This document shows positions 15,428 through 19,042 of a DNA stretch of 19,042 nt, piece after piece. How positions within the stretch are numbered: the stretch's first letter is position 1; each line of letters starts with the position of its first letter. Source of the stretch: an uncultured Oscillospiraceae bacterium (GTDB taxonomy: Bacteria; Bacillota; Clostridia; Oscillospirales; Acutalibacteraceae); the NCBI GenBank assembly GCA_905193585.1, contig CAJJPG010000024.1:1-19042 (forward strand), read 5' to 3'. The notes under the pieces are model-generated. The model had not been told where the DNA came from, ran no database searches, and saw only the letters and a program-made list of their open reading frames with translations. The translations under genes and the position numbers were made by a program.

Positions 15428-17983
15428 TTATGAAGTAATAAGCCTTGCGCTGCCTGCCTCAACGGTGCAGCCCTTGTATTCAAACGGCTTATCGCCGTAA
15501 TTTACAATAATCTCCGCCCCCGACTCATATACGGTAGCGGTAACCTTATCGGAAAGCAGCATGTGACCGGTTATTATCTCATCCGACACCCTGCCGAGCG
15601 TTTCCGTATACAAATTGTAATACTGAATAACCGTTTCTTTAAGCGCGGCATAATTCACATTGCAGTAATCGCTGTAATCGGAAACGGAAAGATATTCCGT
15701 ATTTTTTTCAGCCAGCGTAAAGGAAAGCACCTCGCCGTTTTCAATCGCCCTCAGCGCCGCAGTTTTCATGTCGCCCGAAAGATTAAGCGGACTTCCGCTG
15801 TATTTCACGGCGCCGTGCAGCAGCATTTGCAAAAACGGAACGCTGCGCGTGCAATTACCGTAATTTGATGACTCCGACGGCAATTCCTTAATAAACGAAG
15901 CATATTTCCACGCATATGCGTTTCCGCCCTCAACCATCAGCTTTCCTCTGCCCGAAAAATCTTTCAGTATGCCGCAAACGCGCTCCATACTCTCCGTCCT
16001 GCTGCCGCTGCGCGCCGAATTTCCCGAGGAAAGCGTTTTTGCAAGGTATGCCGCCGAAAGCCCCGTACCGTAATTGTAGCTTTTTAAAAGCCTGTCAGCG
16101 AATTTCCGCGCCGAAATATCGGAAACACAGAAATACGCTCTGTCGTAATAGCCCATTCCCGAGCCTGCGTTATAGCGGTAGGTTCTTGAATATGTGTGGT
16201 CAAGCTGCCGTGATGCGTCTCTTCTCAGAATAAAGCCGTCAAACAAGCTATTGTTTCTTATTACCGAAATGTCAACCGCCGCAAAAAGCTCCGTACCGCT
16301 CTTACCCGCCGTATTTACAAGTTTTGAAAATCCTTTGCGCCCGCCTAAAATTCCCAGCGGCTTTGCTTTATCAAACACCGTGTAATTCAATCCGCCGTTA
16401 GCCCAGCCGATAAGCTCCGCGCTAACGCCGCTAACGCCGTTTTCCGAAAGCTGCGCAACAATATCGGCAACATCGGAGTAGGTTGTGAGCGCATACAGCT
16501 TTTTGTCGGTAAACAATCCGTTATACTCTGCGTCCGCCGCACCGAGAAAAGAAAGCAGTATTTCGGTTTCCGCGGTATTTTTTCTTTTCAGCATGCCGTC
16601 TTTATACAGCTTTTCGCGGTATACCCCAGCCATATTGCCGTAGGCTGCGTCGTCAAGAAATATATATCTTACCGTGTAATTGCCGCTGTACGCACCCTCT
16701 GCATAACGCAGGTAGCGTTCAAGCGTTGCGTTTTCGCTATGGGTGTATTCATCGTACGCCACCGCTCCGCACTTAAAATGGGCGTATCTCAGGCGAGAGG
16801 TTCCCTCATCGCATACCGCCCTGACGGATAACTGCGCGTCGCCCTCATCGGCAATCGCCGCAAAGCCGCTGCCTCCGCGGCATACGCCGAATATCGGAGC
16901 CGAAGCGGTCTTAACATTATGCTTTGCGGGGTCGTACCTTAAAACAGTATCGTACCCGTAAAGCGGAATTTCCGCTGGCACTCCGCTGCTGGTCTCGTCC
17001 TTATTAAACTCCATAAGCGCTCCCGAGCCGTCGGGCAGCAGGAAAAATCCGCTGCTTTCGCTGTCGGACGCACCGAAATATTTAAGCACCGAAATGCTGA
17101 GCAAGGTATATTTTTCCTTATCATACTCAATTTTGCCTATCGGAACCGAAACGCTGAGTTCACCGTTTTCAAGCGTATATGTCAGCTCCAGTTTAAACAC
17201 GGCAGATGAGCTGTCTGTCGGTTCGCTGCCTGTCGCTTCCTTTATGTAAGCGGTGCGGTCTGCGGCGGTGAAGCCTGCCGATATAAGTATACCGTTCAGC
17301 CTTTCGGTTACGGCTTTTGAGGTATTTTCTCTCAAAACATAAACGTTTTGGCTTTCCAGCGCGGGATATTTCTTTAAAATATCCGGGTCAGATTTCATCT
17401 TTTCTTTTGTATATTTGTTGTAGCTTTGTTTTAAGTATTTGTAATCGGCGGCAGACAGTTTTTTCTCAAAAGCGTTCATACGCTCCTCGGTGAGGGCATC
17501 AGGTACGTTCGTGCTCCCCGCGTTTCCGACGGTCATTACAGAGGTTATGCGGTTTTTCCCGCATGAGGAAACAATCTGTCCGTATTCGGCGCAATCCCTG
17601 AAAGACAAAAGCTCCTTTTCCGTAAGCGATGAATCCGTATAGGTCAGTATGACCGGAGAAAAAACTCTTTTCTGCTCGTCGGGCGTAATATCCGCTATAC
17701 AGGGGCTTACGGGCGCCGACGTCCATATCTCTCCGGTGGACTTTTTAAGGTAAGCGATATTCGCGGTATTTTTATCAAAATAAACTGTTGCAATATCGTC
17801 TTCAAGCGCCGGTTCAAGCGTTTCAATATACTGCTTTACATCGGTATATACCGTAAGAACGGCTTTTTCCCCGTTATATTCCGTATTGCCGGCGCTTTGC
17901 GCGCCTGCGGGCGATACGCATAAAGACTGAAGCGCCGTAAGAAGAGCCGCAGCGAATGAAATATATTTTATTTTCTTCATCAT
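15428..17983 (-). CDS. Secreted DUF5696 protein linked to the sugar importer
   Basis: 851 residues from ATG at 17981-17983, chosen because GGGGAG (17998-17993) sits 9 nt upstream. A GTG at 18002-18004 overlapping the upstream stop is possible but would place this site inside the gene. The signal peptide is residues 1 to about 28 (MMKKIK, hydrophobic core, AGA/AQS cleavage area). The body matches the uncharacterised DUF5696 family: an N-terminal beta-rich region, GSGFFLLPDGSGALMEFN, ELIGWANGGLNYTVFDKAKP and LGILGGRKGFSKL (glycosidase-barrel-like), and a C-terminal beta-sandwich ending YKGCTVEAGSARLI. No function is established. By position with the permeases it is inferred to be an extracellular glycan-handling partner, perhaps a glycosidase or a receptor. 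Confidence 0.85.
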   Translation of the reverse strand: MMKKIKYISFAAALLTALQSLCVSPAGAQSAGNTEYNGEKAVLTVYTDVKQYIETLEPALEDDIATVYFDKNTANIAYLKKSTGEIWTSAPVSPCIADITPDEQKRVFSPVILTYTDSSLTEKELLSFRDCAEYGQIVSSCGKNRITSVMTVGNAGSTNVPDALTEERMNAFEKKLSAADYKYLKQSYNKYTKEKMKSDPDILKKYPALESQNVYVLRENTSKAVTERLNGILISAGFTAADRTAYIKEATGSEPTDSSSAVFKLELTYTLENGELSVSVPIGKIEYDKEKYTLLSISVLKYFGASDSESSGFFLLPDGSGALMEFNKDETSSGVPAEIPLYGYDTVLRYDPAKHNVKTASAPIFGVCRGGSGFAAIADEGDAQLSVRAVCDEGTSRLRYAHFKCGAVAYDEYTHSENATLERYLRYAEGAYSGNYTVRYIFLDDAAYGNMAGVYREKLYKDGMLKRKNTAETEILLSFLGAADAEYNGLFTDKKLYALTTYSDVADIVAQLSENGVSGVSAELIGWANGGLNYTVFDKAKPLGILGGRKGFSKLVNTAGKSGTELFAAVDISVIRNNSLFDGFILRRDASRQLDHTYSRTYRYNAGSGMGYYDRAYFCVSDISARKFADRLLKSYNYGTGLSAAYLAKTLSSGNSARSGSRTESMERVCGILKDFSGRGKLMVEGGNAYAWKYASFIKELPSESSNYGNCTRSVPFLQMLLHGAVKYSGSPLNLSGDMKTAALRAIENGEVLSFTLAEKNTEYLSVSDYSDYCNVNYAALKETVIQYYNLYTETLGRVSDEIITGHMLLSDKVTATVYESGAEIIVNYGDKPFEYKGCTVEAGSARLITS

Positions 17984-18000
17984 GTAAGGACTCTCCCCTT

Positions 18001-19042
18001 TCACCTGAGCCTCAGCTCGGTTATAATACTGTCGGCAAAGTTAAATATTCTTCCCAGCAAATTAATAAGCAGGAAAATGAGAAAAACAATTACCGCCATA
18101 CCTATGACCGTAAGCAGCATTGAGCAGATATTTTTGAAAAAACCGTATTGATGAACGGTAAGTATTCCCGAAAACAGCAGAAATACCGTCCATATGTATC
18201 CGAAATAAAGCAAAACGGTTATTATTCCCGATTCGTTTCCCGAGAGAAAAGCCGAAAGAAGTGTTGCCGCCGACGACGTTAATATTATCGGTATAACCGA
18301 ATACCCCGCAACCGTAAAAATATCGGCAAAGCTCCCCTTTCCGTCCGAAAGGGACGTTATGCAGCGGTTTGATATGCAGAAGACCGCCAGCGCCCCCAGA
18401 AATACCGCCGCAATAAGTAGGAAGCTCACATATTTGCCCGTGCCCGAAACCATTCCCGAAATCTTTATCTGAAAGGCGGTGCACAATGCCGCCGCCAGCA
18501 TGAAAATTCCTGCCGCAAGCGGGCTGCCGCGGTTTTCGCGGCGGGCGTCCCAAAAGCCGTCGAACGGGTGAAATATAATATACTGCCCGTAAGCCAGTTC
18601 GCTCAGCGTGCCCGTTCTTTTTGCGGCATTATACCTTGCGAGCCGCCCGAAAAGAAATACCAGGGCAGACAGCAGGGCTGCCGACGCTATGGGAATAAGA
18701 ATAAACATTCGGTTTAAAAACGCGGTTCTTTGTTTTGAAAACGCAACGGAGTAGTTATCCCTGTCCCGTGCGGCGGAAAAGCATTTTAAAGCGCCGCTGT
18801 AATTCTTTTCGCCAAGATATATTTTTCCAAGCCCCGTATATGCCGCAGTCAGGTTTCCGTTAAGCGAAAGCAATTCTTTCCAGCCCTTTTTCGCGGCGGT
18901 ATTATCTTTGTTGGCGGCGGCAATAACCGTTTCACGCAAAAGCGTGCCGTATTCCGTTTCCTCAAAAACCGTAACCGAGGAATTGTTGCTGTCAAGCGCG
19001 TATAATTTTCCGCCGTAATACGAAATTGCGGTCAGCTTTGAA
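18001..19042 (-). CDS. NHL beta-propeller / TPR / Yip1-domain membrane protein (partial, runs off the right edge)
   Basis: The frame is open from the stop at 18001-18003 to the window edge, so the N-terminus is outside. An in-window TTG at 18937-18939 is not a plausible start. Upstream of it the same frame encodes ISYYGGKLYALDSNNSSVTV, an NHL-type propeller blade. Then come TPR repeats (GWKELLSLNGNLTAAYTGLG and IYLGEKNYSGALKCFSAARD), a first membrane helix (ILIPIASAALLSALVFLFGR), and a Yip1-type domain opening HPFDGFWDARRENRGSP with about five further helices. This architecture recurs next to DUF5696 and CUT1 permease genes in Firmicutes (from memory). Its role is unknown; an extracytoplasmic propeller assisting substrate capture or complex assembly is inferred. 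Confidence 0.85.
   Translation of the reverse strand, partial: SKLTAISYYGGKLYALDSNNSSVTVFEETEYGTLLRETVIAAANKDNTAAKKGWKELLSLNGNLTAAYTGLGKIYLGEKNYSGALKCFSAARDRDNYSVAFSKQRTAFLNRMFILIPIASAALLSALVFLFGRLARYNAAKRTGTLSELAYGQYIIFHPFDGFWDARRENRGSPLAAGIFMLAAALCTAFQIKISGMVSGTGKYVSFLLIAAVFLGALAVFCISNRCITSLSDGKGSFADIFTVAGYSVIPIILTSSAATLLSAFLSGNESGIITVLLYFGYIWTVFLLFSGILTVHQYGFFKNICSMLLTVIGMAVIVFLIFLLINLLGRIFNFADSIITELRLR

Overview
The window reads as a glycan-utilisation locus from an anaerobic Firmicute, probably an uncultured gut or rumen Clostridia of the Ruminococcaceae/Oscillospiraceae type. The signs are a type I dockerin, a CUT1 sugar importer paired with a DUF5696 protein and an NHL/TPR/Yip1 membrane protein, strong GGAGG-like ribosome binding sites, and frequent TTG and GTG starts. 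The assignment rests on gene content and family recognition, not on a database search.

Layout. Almost everything is on the minus strand, so transcription runs from right to left. Right edge to 13.6 kb: a partial NHL-TPR-Yip1 membrane protein (cut by the window), a secreted DUF5696 protein and two ABC permeases form one tight operon. 13.55-11.08 kb: an AraC-family regulator with a cupin sensor, then a GH36-type alpha-galactosidase-like enzyme. 10.93-8.65 kb: a secreted protein of four repeated, unrecognised beta-sandwich-like modules plus a C-terminal dockerin. It has its own promoter (11011-11039) and terminator (8588-8623). 8.54-3.44 kb: a GH38 alpha-mannosidase, an SGNH/GDSL esterase and a GH28-like right-handed beta-helix protein, joined by ATGA overlaps. 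3.36-1.33 kb: a GH92 alpha-mannosidase broken by one frameshift. 1.28-1.03 kb: the N-terminal stub of a GH78-like rhamnosidase with an in-frame stop. A terminator at 107-154 facing the minus strand closes the locus. At the left edge a short plus-strand C-terminus of a membrane protein converges on it. From about 155 to 1027 there is only degenerate, AT-rich sequence.

How it may work together (inference). The secreted dockerin protein may bind polymer outside the cell and dock to a cohesin scaffold encoded elsewhere. The importer, whose ATPase and solute-binding protein are not in the window, would bring in oligosaccharides. The GH38, GH92, GH36-like, GH28-like and SGNH enzymes have no signal peptides and would trim and deacylate them in the cytoplasm. 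GH38 plus GH92 points to alpha-mannose-containing glycans. The GH36-like, GH28-like and GH78 genes suggest a mixed plant or mucilage heteropolysaccharide rather than a simple mannan.

The left third shows decay: the frameshifted GH92, the truncated GH78 stub, and an orphan C-terminal tail between the beta-helix and GH92 genes. The least described parts are the four-module dockerin protein and the NHL-TPR-Yip1/DUF5696 pair attached to the importer.
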